DNA from: SIG299 sp051880375
GTDB lineage: Bacteria > Bacillota > Clostridia > Lachnospirales > Lachnospiraceae
Reading direction: 5' to 3'
Assembly: GCA_051880375.1 (NCBI GenBank)
Contig: JBJENV010000067.1
Span: 1 to 13,640 of the forward strand
Length of the DNA: 13,640 nt
Below, one piece after another: positions 1 through 6,097 of the stretch; positions within the stretch are counted from its first letter, which is position 1; each line of letters starts with the position of its first letter. A model generated the notes under the pieces. That model worked only from the letters and a program-made list of their open reading frames with translations. It was not told the origin of the DNA and did no database searches. Position numbers and translations under genes: made by a program.

Positions 1-1067
1 ATCCCATCATTCTCCTGTACCCTGCCGGTATAAATTCCGAGATGTCTGATCGGCTGACCATTCCATAGCTCATCAAACAATTCACACGCTGCTTTATGAA
101 TTTCGTTTGTAATGTTTGTGTCCGTCTGCAACACCCTCTGATGAGAGCAATAAGATAAATCCGAAGCCTTGATGCCCACAGATACAACGGATATCCGCAC
201 ATCATCCCGCCGCAGGCGGTTTCCTACCGTTTCTGCCAGAGCAAGCAGAACCACCTTTGCCGTCCGGGTATCCGTCACATCAAACGGTATGGTTGTACTG
301 TTTCCATACCCCTTGTTCGGCACAGTCTCCGAAATCACCGGACTCAAGTCGATTCCGTTGGCGAAACCCCATATTACCTCACCATACTTTTTGAACATGG
401 TACGCAGCCATGCCGGGTCGCATTTTGCCAGTTCACCGATGGTATGAATACCCATGGTAAACAGCTTCTTTGTGGTTGCTCTTCCGATAAAAAACAACTC
501 AGAGACTGGCAAGGGCCACATTTTCTCTTCTATCTCACAGGGATACAGCGTATGCACCCTGTCCGGCTTTTTAAAATCACTTGCCATCTTTGCAAGCAGT
601 TTATTGGTGGAAATCCCTATATTCACCGTAAAACCAAGTTCCTCCCGGATGCGGTCTTTGATTTTATGCGCCGTTTCTTCCGGGGTTCCAAACAGATGAC
701 AGGTTGAAGTCATGTCAACAAATGCCTCATCAATGCTATACTGCTCCACAGCATCGGAATATTCTCTTAATATCTTTATGAAAGCAGCGGAGCACTGCTC
801 GTACAGGTTATAGTTTGGAGGCACAATAATCAGGTCAGGGCATTTCTGTTTTGCCTCCAGAATCGATTCTCCGGTATGAATATTATATTTCTTCGCCGGT
901 ATGGATTTTGCAAGAATAATACCGTGCCGCATGGTAACATCACCACCCACAACTGCTACCTGTTCTCTAAGGTCTACCTTTCCGCCTTTATGATGCAATC
1001 GGTAGGTTGCCTCCCAGCTCAAAAACGCACTATTCACATCAACATGATAAATTATATTGCCGAACAT
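1..1067 (-). CDS. Y-family (DinB/UmuC-like) translesion DNA polymerase, cut by the window edge
   Basis: The gene runs off the left edge. About 355 residues are visible with no stop; I translated it by hand. It begins MFGNIIYHVDVNSAFLSW. The Y-family palm carboxylates are D10 (HVDVNSAF) and D113-E114 (QYSIDEAF), with F15 at the steric-gate position. Thumb and helix-hairpin-helix features follow (GISTNKLLAKMASDFKKPD, then FFIGRATTKKLFTMGIHTIGEL near residues 194-215), and then the little-finger region. Family knowledge: these enzymes copy past damaged bases and are often SOS-induced. The ATG at 1067 has GGGAGG 7-8 bases upstream. A consensus promoter and two LexA-like boxes lie at or before the start, so SOS control is inferred. 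Whether it is a DinB (Pol IV) or a UmuC/ImuB-like subgroup member cannot be settled without the C-terminus. The family call is secure. Confidence 0.9.
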   Translation of the reverse strand, partial: MFGNIIYHVDVNSAFLSWEATYRLHHKGGKVDLREQVAVVGGDVTMRHGIILAKSIPAKKYNIHTGESILEAKQKCPDLIIVPPNYNLYEQCSAAFIKILREYSDAVEQYSIDEAFVDMTSTCHLFGTPEETAHKIKDRIREELGFTVNIGISTNKLLAKMASDFKKPDRVHTLYPCEIEEKMWPLPVSELFFIGRATTKKLFTMGIHTIGELAKCDPAWLRTMFKKYGEVIWGFANGIDLSPVISETVPNKGYGNSTTIPFDVTDTRTAKVVLLALAETVGNRLRRDDVRISVVSVGIKASDLSYCSHQRVLQTDTNITNEIHKAACELFDELWNGQPIRHLGIYTGRVQENDG

Positions 1068-1074
1068 TCGTTTG
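1061..1074. promoter_or_regulatory. Second candidate LexA (SOS) box overlapping the polymerase start codon
   Basis: CGAACATTCGTTTG keeps 9 of the 10 fixed positions of CGAAC-N4-GTTCG. It spans the ATG of the polymerase gene, 23 bases from the other box. Two such boxes in about 50 bases, next to a translesion polymerase, are unlikely to be chance. Part of the match is forced by coding sequence, so this box alone is weaker evidence. Confidence 0.5.
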
Positions 1075-1089
1075 CCTCCCGTGAGGATT

Positions 1090-1118
1090 ATTATAGCAAA
1101 CAAATGTTCTGAAATCAA
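1090..1118 (-). promoter_or_regulatory. Sigma-A-type promoter of the Y-family polymerase gene
   Basis: On the minus strand TTGATT (1113-1118) is followed after 17 bases by a perfect TATAAT (1090-1095). This lies just upstream of the polymerase start at 1067. The spacer carries a LexA-like box. Confidence 0.7.
1097..1110. promoter_or_regulatory. Candidate LexA (SOS) box inside the promoter spacer
   Basis: CAAACAAATGTTCT keeps 8 of the 10 fixed positions of the Firmicutes LexA palindrome CGAAC-N4-GTTCG. It sits between the -35 and -10 hexamers of the polymerase promoter, where a bound repressor would block RNA polymerase. Confidence 0.6.
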
Positions 1119-1156
1119 TAGAGAAAATTTCCTTTCCAATTTCAGTGCCGTCACAT

Positions 1157-2386
1157 CTACCAGCCCATAATTTCCTTTATTTTTTCTGTCAGTTCTTTTG
1201 CCGCCTTAGTGTGTGTGGCCTCTGTCGGATGCCAGTCCGCCGCATAGCCGTCACTATAAGACTGCGCAGAAAACTGCATGGAATAAATATTGGCATCACC
1301 GGTTTCTGTCTGATATCTTTCTACTGCGTCTTCGATGGAAGGATATAAATCTCCTCCCATGATTCCCAGGGTACAAAGAATCGTTGCCTCCGGATTCAGC
1401 TCTCTTACCTTTTTCAGAAATTCCACATAGCCGACAGTGTATTCTTCTTTTCTATCTGCCTTACCCAAAACATAAGTGCTATCGTTGGTTCCCAGATTAA
1501 TCACAACGAGGTCCGGCTGACGCTTTGTAAAGTCCCATGTTACCTCCTGAGGGGAGTATTTTCCAAAATAAGCACCACAGGAAAATCCCAGTTTGTCATA
1601 GTACTGCGGCAATATCTGATCGGCTACTTTTTCACCATTACCGGTATACCCGGAAATAATACCATATCCGCTAAAGGAAACCATGCTGTAGTCTGCGCCA
1701 AGATTCTCCGCTGTTTTATAGGCATAGGTTTTTGTTACATCTTCTGTTTTCGTAGAGAAATGATGCTCCTTCACTTCATCATCCACACCATAACCGCAGG
1801 TAATGGAATCCCCAACAAATTCAATTAACTTTTCTCTGGTTTCTGTTGGCTGAATGTCTTCGGCAGAGATAACATCAATTTGGGATATACCAACAGTAGA
1901 ATTTGCTGCTTCCGAAAGCTTCACTACCCGGACGATACATGTTTCTTCTGTTTCACTCTCAAAAACCGTTACCGTTTTTTCCAGTTTGTTTATCATTTCA
2001 TCTGCAACACGTTCTCCATTGACATAAATGGCAATCCGTGCCTTACCGTCTGCATTGCCGAGGCAGCTGCTGTCTGCTCTAAAGCTGATGCTGATTTTCC
2101 TTCCGGTCACGGAAAACTCCACACCTGTTCCGGAATGCACCAGCCAAAGCGTGTCCTCCTGCATTTGGGTACGACCGATGGTTCTGACATACTCCTCTGT
2201 TGGAAGGAAGGTTCTGTTGTTTTCGGACAGTTCCGCGCCTAATGTCGGTGCCGGTGTAACAATTGCTTCTGCACTTCCTGTTTGATTCGGTATTTCCATA
2301 CCTTCCTCTTTATTCCTACAGCCAACAAGCATCCACCCGAATACTGTCAACATAATTATTCCGAAACTTTTCTTCCATTGCTTCAT
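1157..2386 (-). CDS. Secreted SGNH/GDSL esterase lipoprotein, carbohydrate esterase family 2 type
   Basis: 409 residues. The N-terminus is a lipoprotein signal: a basic start (MKQWKK), a hydrophobic stretch and a lipobox LVGC with C23. A variable linker leads to a beta-rich domain (about 60-175), then a catalytic SGNH domain. Its blocks are VGDSITCGYG (nucleophile S194), SFSGYG (G240), LGTND (N301) and DWHPT (D384/H386). A jelly-roll followed by SGNH with the GDSITCGYG block is the layout of CE2 acetyl-xylan esterases, which remove O-acetyl groups from plant polysaccharides. The lipid anchor would hold it on the outer face of the membrane. AGAGGTGG precedes the ATG at the usual distance. It has its own promoter and appears to be a single-gene unit. 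The SGNH call is certain, CE2 is likely, and the exact substrate is inferred. Confidence 0.85.
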   Translation of the reverse strand: MKQWKKSFGIIMLTVFGWMLVGCRNKEEGMEIPNQTGSAEAIVTPAPTLGAELSENNRTFLPTEEYVRTIGRTQMQEDTLWLVHSGTGVEFSVTGRKISISFRADSSCLGNADGKARIAIYVNGERVADEMINKLEKTVTVFESETEETCIVRVVKLSEAANSTVGISQIDVISAEDIQPTETREKLIEFVGDSITCGYGVDDEVKEHHFSTKTEDVTKTYAYKTAENLGADYSMVSFSGYGIISGYTGNGEKVADQILPQYYDKLGFSCGAYFGKYSPQEVTWDFTKRQPDLVVINLGTNDSTYVLGKADRKEEYTVGYVEFLKKVRELNPEATILCTLGIMGGDLYPSIEDAVERYQTETGDANIYSMQFSAQSYSDGYAADWHPTEATHTKAAKELTEKIKEIMGW

Positions 2387-2477
2387 TTTTGACCACCTCT
2401 ATAAAATTTCGCCATTGTTGCTTATTACATCTCAATACCAGAATCCGATATCCGTTCGTCTTCTGCAAATTTCTTTC

Positions 2478-2507
2478 ATTCTAACAGACAGCGGTGTAAA
2501 TAGTCAA
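2478..2507 (-). promoter_or_regulatory. Promoter of the SGNH esterase gene
   Basis: On the minus strand TTGACT (2502-2507), an 18-base spacer and TAGAAT (2478-2483). The -10 is preceded by TGT, an extended -10. It lies about 90 bases upstream of the esterase start. Confidence 0.6.
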
Positions 2508-2551
2508 TATGATTAGTAATGTCCGAAATTTTTCTTCTATACAGGAAACAA

Positions 2552-2585
2552 GCACCCAATACGCTCTATTTTGCGTATTGGATGC
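2552..2585 (-). terminator. Stem-loop terminator after the YgiT-type gene
   Basis: A 13-bp stem (2552-2564 with 2573-2585, one G-T wobble) and an 8-base loop lie 37 bases beyond the stop of the zinc-finger gene. On the minus strand the stem is followed by TTGTTTCC, a modest T-rich tract. It separates the antitoxin from the esterase promoter. Confidence 0.6.
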
Positions 2586-2622
2586 GTGAAGCCAAAAGAA
2601 AGTTACATTGCTTACACCCTTA

Positions 2623-2850
2623 TTATGCAGCCTTAGAAAAATCAATAACAGAGATTTCCTGCATCAACTTCTTTGCGGCATCAACCATGCTTTCCAGTCG
2701 TTCCGCTACTTCGTCTGTGTAGAACTTTTCACCACACTGCTCACACTCCTCGCAAGGCACGTTCTTAATCACAATCACACAACCTTTATAGTTCACAACG
2801 TGTGTTGTTGTACTTTCTTTCACAGTATCACATTTGCAAAACATACACAT
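2623..2850 (-). CDS. YgiT-type zinc-finger protein, orphan antitoxin-like
   Basis: 75 residues. Two cysteine pairs, C2-x2-C5 and C36-x2-C39, flank a short beta region (VVNYKGCVIVIKNVPCEEC), followed by EKFYTDEVAERLE and a helix ending ISVIDFSKAA. This matches the YgiT/MqsA-N zinc-finger family, whose members usually act as antitoxins beside a DUF4258- or MqsR-like toxin. No toxin is seen: the 180 bases upstream hold no reading frame, and the next gene is a nucleotidyltransferase unit. I chose the ATG at 2850 over the in-frame TTG at 2856 because AAGGGG lies 8 bases from the ATG but only about 3 from the TTG. It may be a leftover of a lost toxin pair, or a stand-alone regulator. Confidence 0.75.
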   Translation of the reverse strand: MCMFCKCDTVKESTTTHVVNYKGCVIVIKNVPCEECEQCGEKFYTDEVAERLESMVDAAKKLMQEISVIDFSKAA

Positions 2851-2981
2851 AATCAACGCCCCTTTCTGGTTTTCAAATCATCTTCAAATTTTGCGGTGTT
2901 TGGAAAATATGCTGTTATAATATAAATAAATTTTTCATTATTTACAGTATAGCCATAAACTAATTATGCCCATTTACAAAA

Positions 2982-3012
2982 AGTATCAAAGCAGTTGACA
3001 CCACTTTGACAC
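2982..3012 (-). terminator. Likely terminator of the nucleotidyltransferase unit, overlapping a short direct repeat
   Basis: On the minus strand GTGTCAAAG (3004-3012) pairs with CTTTGATAC (2982-2990), nine bp with one G-T wobble and a 13-base loop, and is followed by TTTTTG. It starts 19 bases after the stop of the 72-residue gene. The same stretch holds TTGACACCA twice on the plus strand (2995-3003 and 3006-3014), 11 bp apart. One helical turn of spacing would also suit a protein-binding site before the YgiT-type gene. Confidence 0.45.
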
Positions 3013-3030
3013 CAGTTTTTTACCCTTATT

Positions 3031-3249
3031 TTACTGCTTATATTTTTCTTCCTTATAAGCATTTAACTCAGCTTCATCATCAGACACTGTACCGTTCTTC
3101 CGCAATTGCTCTAATTGAGCAAACGCTTCTTTTCTCTCTTTTTGATTACTGTCATCAAGCTTATTTTTCACATAAACCTCTACTTCTTCATAAATACGCT
3201 CTGCATTTTTTATCTGTTGCTCAGTATCCGACTTACTTGCAATAAACAT
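3031..3249 (-). CDS. Small charged helical protein coupled to the MNT nucleotidyltransferase; function unknown
   Basis: 72 residues, not recognised. It is very rich in E, K, D and Q, with no membrane segment and no cysteine. It is predicted by eye to be almost entirely helical, possibly coiled coil (QQIKNAERIYEEVEVYV, then KERKEAFAQLEQLRK). MNT genes usually pair with a HEPN protein of roughly 110-140 residues carrying an R-x4-6-H motif. This protein is about half that size and has no histidine, so it is not a HEPN toxin. Its ATG overlaps the upstream TAA by one base (TAATG), and no separate ribosome site at normal distance is seen, so it is probably made by translational coupling. The position suggests a partner of the nucleotidyltransferase, but the role is unknown. 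Confidence 0.65.
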   Translation of the reverse strand: MFIASKSDTEQQIKNAERIYEEVEVYVKNKLDDSNQKERKEAFAQLEQLRKNGTVSDDEAELNAYKEEKYKQ

Positions 3250-3587
3250 TATCCTGCAACCAGAACACCTTCTCTCTCTATATTCTGATAAAATACCGAA
3301 GCTGGCATATATTTATTGAACACACTAATACTCTGCACAACCGGAGATAACACCACATCGTAATTCAAATCAAAATAGTCAGCTACCGAAAAAATCTTAT
3401 TTCTTTCTTCCGATATCTGCTCCGGCTTAATGTCAAGAAGCAACATAATATCTATATCGCTCTGCTCATCAAAATCTCCTCTGGCACAAGAGCCATATAA
3501 TATAACTTTTTTCAGCTTATCTCCGTAAACTATTCCTGCTTCTTTTGCAAATAATTCAACCACTTCTCTTATCTTTGAATTATTCAT
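3249..3587 (-). CDS. Minimal nucleotidyltransferase (MNT/MntA-like), antitoxin-type
   Basis: 112 residues, the usual length of minimal nucleotidyltransferases. The Pol-beta motif is complete: G32-S33 in LYGSCARGDFDEQSDIDIML, metal carboxylates D44 and D46, and a third acidic residue at D77 (YDVVLSP). Family knowledge: MNT proteins in HEPN-MNT modules transfer AMP to a tyrosine of the HEPN toxin and so silence it. Here an intact catalytic site is coupled by a one-base overlap to a 72-residue non-HEPN protein, so the target may differ. AAGGAGG lies 6 bases upstream of the ATG, an excellent ribosome site. A hairpin (3609-3621) lies just upstream. The family assignment is firm; the antitoxin role is inferred. 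Confidence 0.85.
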   Translation of the reverse strand: MNNSKIREVVELFAKEAGIVYGDKLKKVILYGSCARGDFDEQSDIDIMLLLDIKPEQISEERNKIFSVADYFDLNYDVVLSPVVQSISVFNKYMPASVFYQNIEREGVLVAG

Positions 3588-3666
3588 GTTGCCCCTCCTT
3601 TCTATTGCGTGCTAAAAGCACACATAGTATTCATGTATAAATCACTCTTCCTTATTATTCATGCTT

Positions 3667-3672
3667 ATTGTA
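3667..3672 (-). promoter_or_regulatory. Possible extended -10 promoter element for the MNT operon
   Basis: On the minus strand TGG-TACAAT fits an extended -10, with five of six hexamer bases. No good -35 is seen 16-18 bases upstream. A TGGCA/TGCCA inverted repeat (3682-3695) sits just upstream and could be an operator. Weak evidence. Confidence 0.3.
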
Positions 3673-3718
3673 CCACTAATATGGCAAAAATGCCACAGAA
3701 AAATACACCAGATCATTT

Positions 3719-3737
3719 TCCACTTGTAAAAAGTGGA
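3719..3737. repeat. Perfect 7-bp hairpin flanking the duplicated tmRNA end
   Basis: TCCACTT (3719-3725) and AAGTGGA (3731-3737) are exact inverted repeats with a 5-base loop. The right arm overlaps the copied tmRNA acceptor end. It lies at the outer edge of the duplicated element described separately. Confidence 0.5.
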
Positions 3738-3816
3738 CCTGAGGGGAGTCGCTCTCGCCTACCGGCTCGGTCGGCGCTAAACGCTCCCCACTGGGGAGCA
3801 GCGCCCCTGTCCGAAA
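3732..3816 (-). repeat. Second copy of the tmRNA 3' end, split by a 52-bp palindromic insert
   Basis: Bases 3732-3751 repeat 3901-3920 exactly (20 bp: acceptor end, half of the T stem and part of the T loop of tmRNA). Bases 3804-3816 repeat 3923-3935 exactly (CCCCTGTCCGAAA). In the gene these blocks are two bases apart; here 52 bases (3752-3803) lie between them. The insert folds strongly. GCTCCCC/GGGGAGC (3783-3789 with 3793-3799) is nested inside GGCGCT/AGCGCC (3773-3778 with 3800-3805), beside an ACCG-GCT-CGGT hairpin (3761-3771) flanked by GCC/GGC. The outer AGGGG/CCCCT is the old T stem, so the whole could form a branched structure. It could be a REP/MITE-like element inserted in a duplicated tmRNA end, or the scar of an element that integrated at ssrA. 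The repeats are seen directly; the origin is inferred. Confidence 0.7.
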
Positions 3817-3856
3817 GGATTCTCGTACTTACACGTCCGGCTTCTTTCATTTTCAT

Positions 3857-3900
3857 AAAAAAGAAGGTACCACGAGCAAGCTCGCGATACCTTCTTTTTT
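3857..3900 (-). terminator. Strong terminator of ssrA
   Basis: Thirteen perfect pairs (3857-3869 with 3888-3900), a 3-by-3 internal loop, then CGAGC/GCTCG closed by AA. On the minus strand the stem ends in TTTTTT. It begins 3 bases after the mature tmRNA 3' end, so it is the tmRNA terminator. Confidence 0.85.
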
Positions 3901-3902
3901 AG

Positions 3903-4261
3903 TGGACCTGAGGGGAGTCGAACCCCTGTCCGAAAACCCATCCATTACGGCATCTCCCATTACAGTCTGTTATTTTTACGAACCCGAAGTCCGCATGTTC
4001 CCTCCATCCGGCGCAAGCAGACACGCAACGGATTTCAGTAGCTTCATGTTACGCCTATACCCTCAAAGCTTTGGGTATATCGTTTCCTACAAAGTCGATG
4101 CCAGGGTCCTGAGGTGTAGGTGCATCAGGTCTGACAGCTGCCATTAGGCAGCGAGTGCTAAATTATCTTCAGCGTTTATTTTTAATTTGAGGTTTTTAGG
4201 TGGTCCCCGCCACCAATGGCTTCCGCAATTTCAAAATCCCCGTCGAAACCAGTACAAGCCC
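3903..4261 (-). ncRNA. ssrA: Transfer-messenger RNA (tmRNA)
   Basis: One-piece tmRNA of about 359 nt that rescues stalled ribosomes together with SmpB. The 5' end GGGCTTG pairs with CAGGTCC near the 3' end (two G-U wobbles) to form the tRNA-like acceptor stem. It is followed by the conserved CTGGTTTCGACGGGG block. The T arm is AGGGG-TTCGACT-CCCCT, and the discriminator is A at 3903. CCA is not encoded (the next bases are CT), so it must be added by tRNA nucleotidyltransferase. The tag frame in the middle encodes AEDNLALAA. It has its own promoter upstream and a strong terminator directly after it. smpB and rnr, its working partners, lie just upstream with ppaC between. The ends are taken from pairing and could be off by a base or two. 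Confidence 0.95.
4144..4173 (-). other. tmRNA-encoded degradation tag, AEDNLALAA
   Basis: The resume codon is GCT at 4173-4171, and the frame reads AEDNLALAA and ends with TAA at 4146-4144. The ALAA end is the usual ClpXP-type degron, and the form resembles tags of clostridia. Confidence 0.9.
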
Positions 4262-4268
4262 TAATTGA

Positions 4269-4308
4269 ATACGACGGTAATGCCGCCGTATACTGCATTT
4301 TATGCAGT
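4269..4308 (-). other. Two adjacent hairpins in the pre-tmRNA leader
   Basis: ACTGCAT/ATGCAGT (4292-4298 with 4302-4308, perfect, 3-base loop) is followed by a 9-bp stem with one wobble or mismatch (4269-4277 with 4283-4291). Both lie between the predicted transcription start (near 4332) and the mature 5' end at 4261. They must therefore be removed during maturation, or they guide it. Confidence 0.6.
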
Positions 4309-4339
4309 CTTCTTGTTTCTGGTGTAACGCTGTAGATGT

Positions 4340-4368
4340 ATCTTACCACAAACCAATGTTCCTGTCAA
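4340..4368 (-). promoter_or_regulatory. Strong promoter of ssrA
   Basis: On the minus strand a perfect TTGACA (4363-4368), 17 bases, then TAAGAT (4340-4345) preceded by TGG, an extended -10. It predicts a start near 4332 and a leader of about 70 bases. No terminator is seen between ppaC and this promoter, so some read-through from ppaC is possible. Confidence 0.85.
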
Positions 4369-4404
4369 ATACCAATTGCATCCTCTGCTGCCGTCCTACC
4401 GTAC

Positions 4405-6057
4405 TTACCCCTGCTGCAACGCCTGAATGAGTGCCGGTACCAGCTGCTTCTTTCTGGATACCACGCCGGATAATTCCATACTTCCGTCCACAGCCGTAAG
4501 TTCAAACGCAGTTTCCAAAAGGCTTTCCACGCCCTCGCCTACATACAGAAGAGTCGTCGACTCCTTACTAATGTCCGTCAGCATGAAAAACAGCATCTGT
4601 ACATTCTCGCGCTGTCTGAACTGCTCCATAACAGGCTTCATACGAAGACCAATCGACTTTAACTCCTCCGCGTTTAGCGACGTAATCTGTCCGACACCGA
4701 CCGTTACCTCATCCATCGAGAATTTCTTAAAGTCCTGAAAGAAAATTTCCTCCTCTGTCTTATTCCTTAAATTGCTTCCGGCAAGAAACATTTCATTCGC
4801 ATAGGCTTCCACTTCAATCCCCGCAAGCTTTGCTAACGCTTCCGCCGCTTCCTCATCCTCAGGCGTACAGGTTGGAGAACGGTACATAAGCGTATCCGAA
4901 AGAATCGCAGAACAGAGCAGCCCTGCAATCTTCTTCGGAATTTCCAGCTGATGCTCGCGGTACATCTGATAAATAATCGTTGCCGTACAGCCAAGGGGCT
5001 GGTTGCGGAAAAAGACCGGTGTAATCGTCTCCATTGTACCGAGTCGGTGATGATCGATAATTTCCAATATTTCGGTATGTTCCACACCGTCTGCTGCCTG
5101 ACTCTTTTCGTTGTGGTCAACCAAAATAATCTGCTTCCGCTTCATATCAAGCAGGTTTCTGCGGGAAATCATGCCGCGGTACCTGCCCTTGGAATCTAAA
5201 ATTGGGAAGTCACGGTTCCGTTTCTTTGCCATAACCTCTTTGATTTCCTCAACAAAATCCGTCGTACGGAACGAAATAATCTTTTCTTTTATCATAAAGT
5301 ATGCAATCGGCATACTCTGGTTAATCAGGCGAGCCACCGTATAGGTATCGTGCGGCGTGGAAAGCACGGTGCAGCCGTTTTCCTCCGCCAGCTTCTTTAT
5401 CGTCATGGAAACCGGCGCACCCTCACAGATGACAATGCAGCCTGCCTTCATTTCAATCGCACACAGCTGCGTTTCATAACGGTTTCCCATAATAACAAGG
5501 TCATGCTCCTTGATGTAGCTTTCCATCAGTTCCGGGCTTGCCGCCGCAACCAGCACCTTGCCCTCACAGACAATCGCATTTTCCTCTCCGACCAACAGCT
5601 CGGCATCCAGCGTTTCCATGATGTTGTGGTAGGAGGTTCTTGCCTTTGCGAGAATTCCGCTATCATACACATCCATGTAGGATGTCGCTATATCCCCGAT
5701 GGTAATCAGTCCTTCCAGATAGCCTTCCCTTGTAATCGGCAGCGTGACGACATTGTTTTCCTTCATAAGCGTATATGCCTTCTTTAAGGAAATGTCGCCC
5801 GAAACGCCCTCGGTTTCACGGATGTCAATGTCCTTCACCTGTGTGCCGACATCCTCGACTAACTCCGGCTCTTCCACTTGAAAATGCTGTAAAATAAATT
5901 TTGTCTCCGCATTGAGTTCTCCCGCTCTCTTCGGCACATAGCAGTCCGTCCCGTTCAGACGGTTCTTAAGCTCTGCATATGCAATCGCAGAGCAGATGGA
6001 ATCCGAGTCCGGATTCTTATGACCGATGACCGTAATCTTTCGTTTATGCGTTGTCAT
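4405..6057 (-). CDS. ppaC: Manganese-dependent family II inorganic pyrophosphatase with CBS and DRTGG regulatory domains
   Basis: 550 residues, far longer than the about 310 of a plain family II enzyme. Order: first part of the DHH domain with GHKNPDSDS (H13, D17, D19), CBS 1 (about 74-130), a DRTGG-like domain (about 141-250), CBS 2 (about 260-305), then the DHH domain resumes with VDHNE (D314) and IIDHH (335-337), and a DHHA2 domain ending in the SRKKQ substrate motif (534-538). It splits pyrophosphate into phosphate in the cytoplasm. In studied CBS-pyrophosphatases, adenine nucleotides bound to the CBS domains change the activity. The frame stays open upstream to 6177 inside smpB, but only the ATG at 6057 starts at the family N-terminus and has AGGA 7 bases before it. 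It lies 40 bp after smpB with no promoter between, so it is probably co-transcribed with rnr-smpB. Confidence 0.93.
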   Translation of the reverse strand: MTTHKRKITVIGHKNPDSDSICSAIAYAELKNRLNGTDCYVPKRAGELNAETKFILQHFQVEEPELVEDVGTQVKDIDIRETEGVSGDISLKKAYTLMKENNVVTLPITREGYLEGLITIGDIATSYMDVYDSGILAKARTSYHNIMETLDAELLVGEENAIVCEGKVLVAAASPELMESYIKEHDLVIMGNRYETQLCAIEMKAGCIVICEGAPVSMTIKKLAEENGCTVLSTPHDTYTVARLINQSMPIAYFMIKEKIISFRTTDFVEEIKEVMAKKRNRDFPILDSKGRYRGMISRRNLLDMKRKQIILVDHNEKSQAADGVEHTEILEIIDHHRLGTMETITPVFFRNQPLGCTATIIYQMYREHQLEIPKKIAGLLCSAILSDTLMYRSPTCTPEDEEAAEALAKLAGIEVEAYANEMFLAGSNLRNKTEEEIFFQDFKKFSMDEVTVGVGQITSLNAEELKSIGLRMKPVMEQFRQRENVQMLFFMLTDISKESTTLLYVGEGVESLLETAFELTAVDGSMELSGVVSRKKQLVPALIQALQQG

Positions 6058-6097
6058 ATCAATTCCTGCCTCTCTTATCTGTGAGCCAGCCTGTTTC

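Noticed and set aside
3031..3249. The 72-residue gene as a HEPN toxin
   Set aside because: It is too short and has no histidine, so no R-x4-6-H motif is possible. No continuation in another frame was found downstream.
3732..3816. CRISPR array or tRNA gene at the GC-rich repeats
   Set aside because: There are only two copies of the repeat, with no regular spacers, and no full cloverleaf with an anticodon can be drawn.
3609..4147. Plus-strand open frames across the ssrA region (3609-3902 and 3902-4147)
   Set aside because: They run through the tmRNA gene, its terminator and the palindromic element. The protein-like reading is a by-product of structured RNA sequence.
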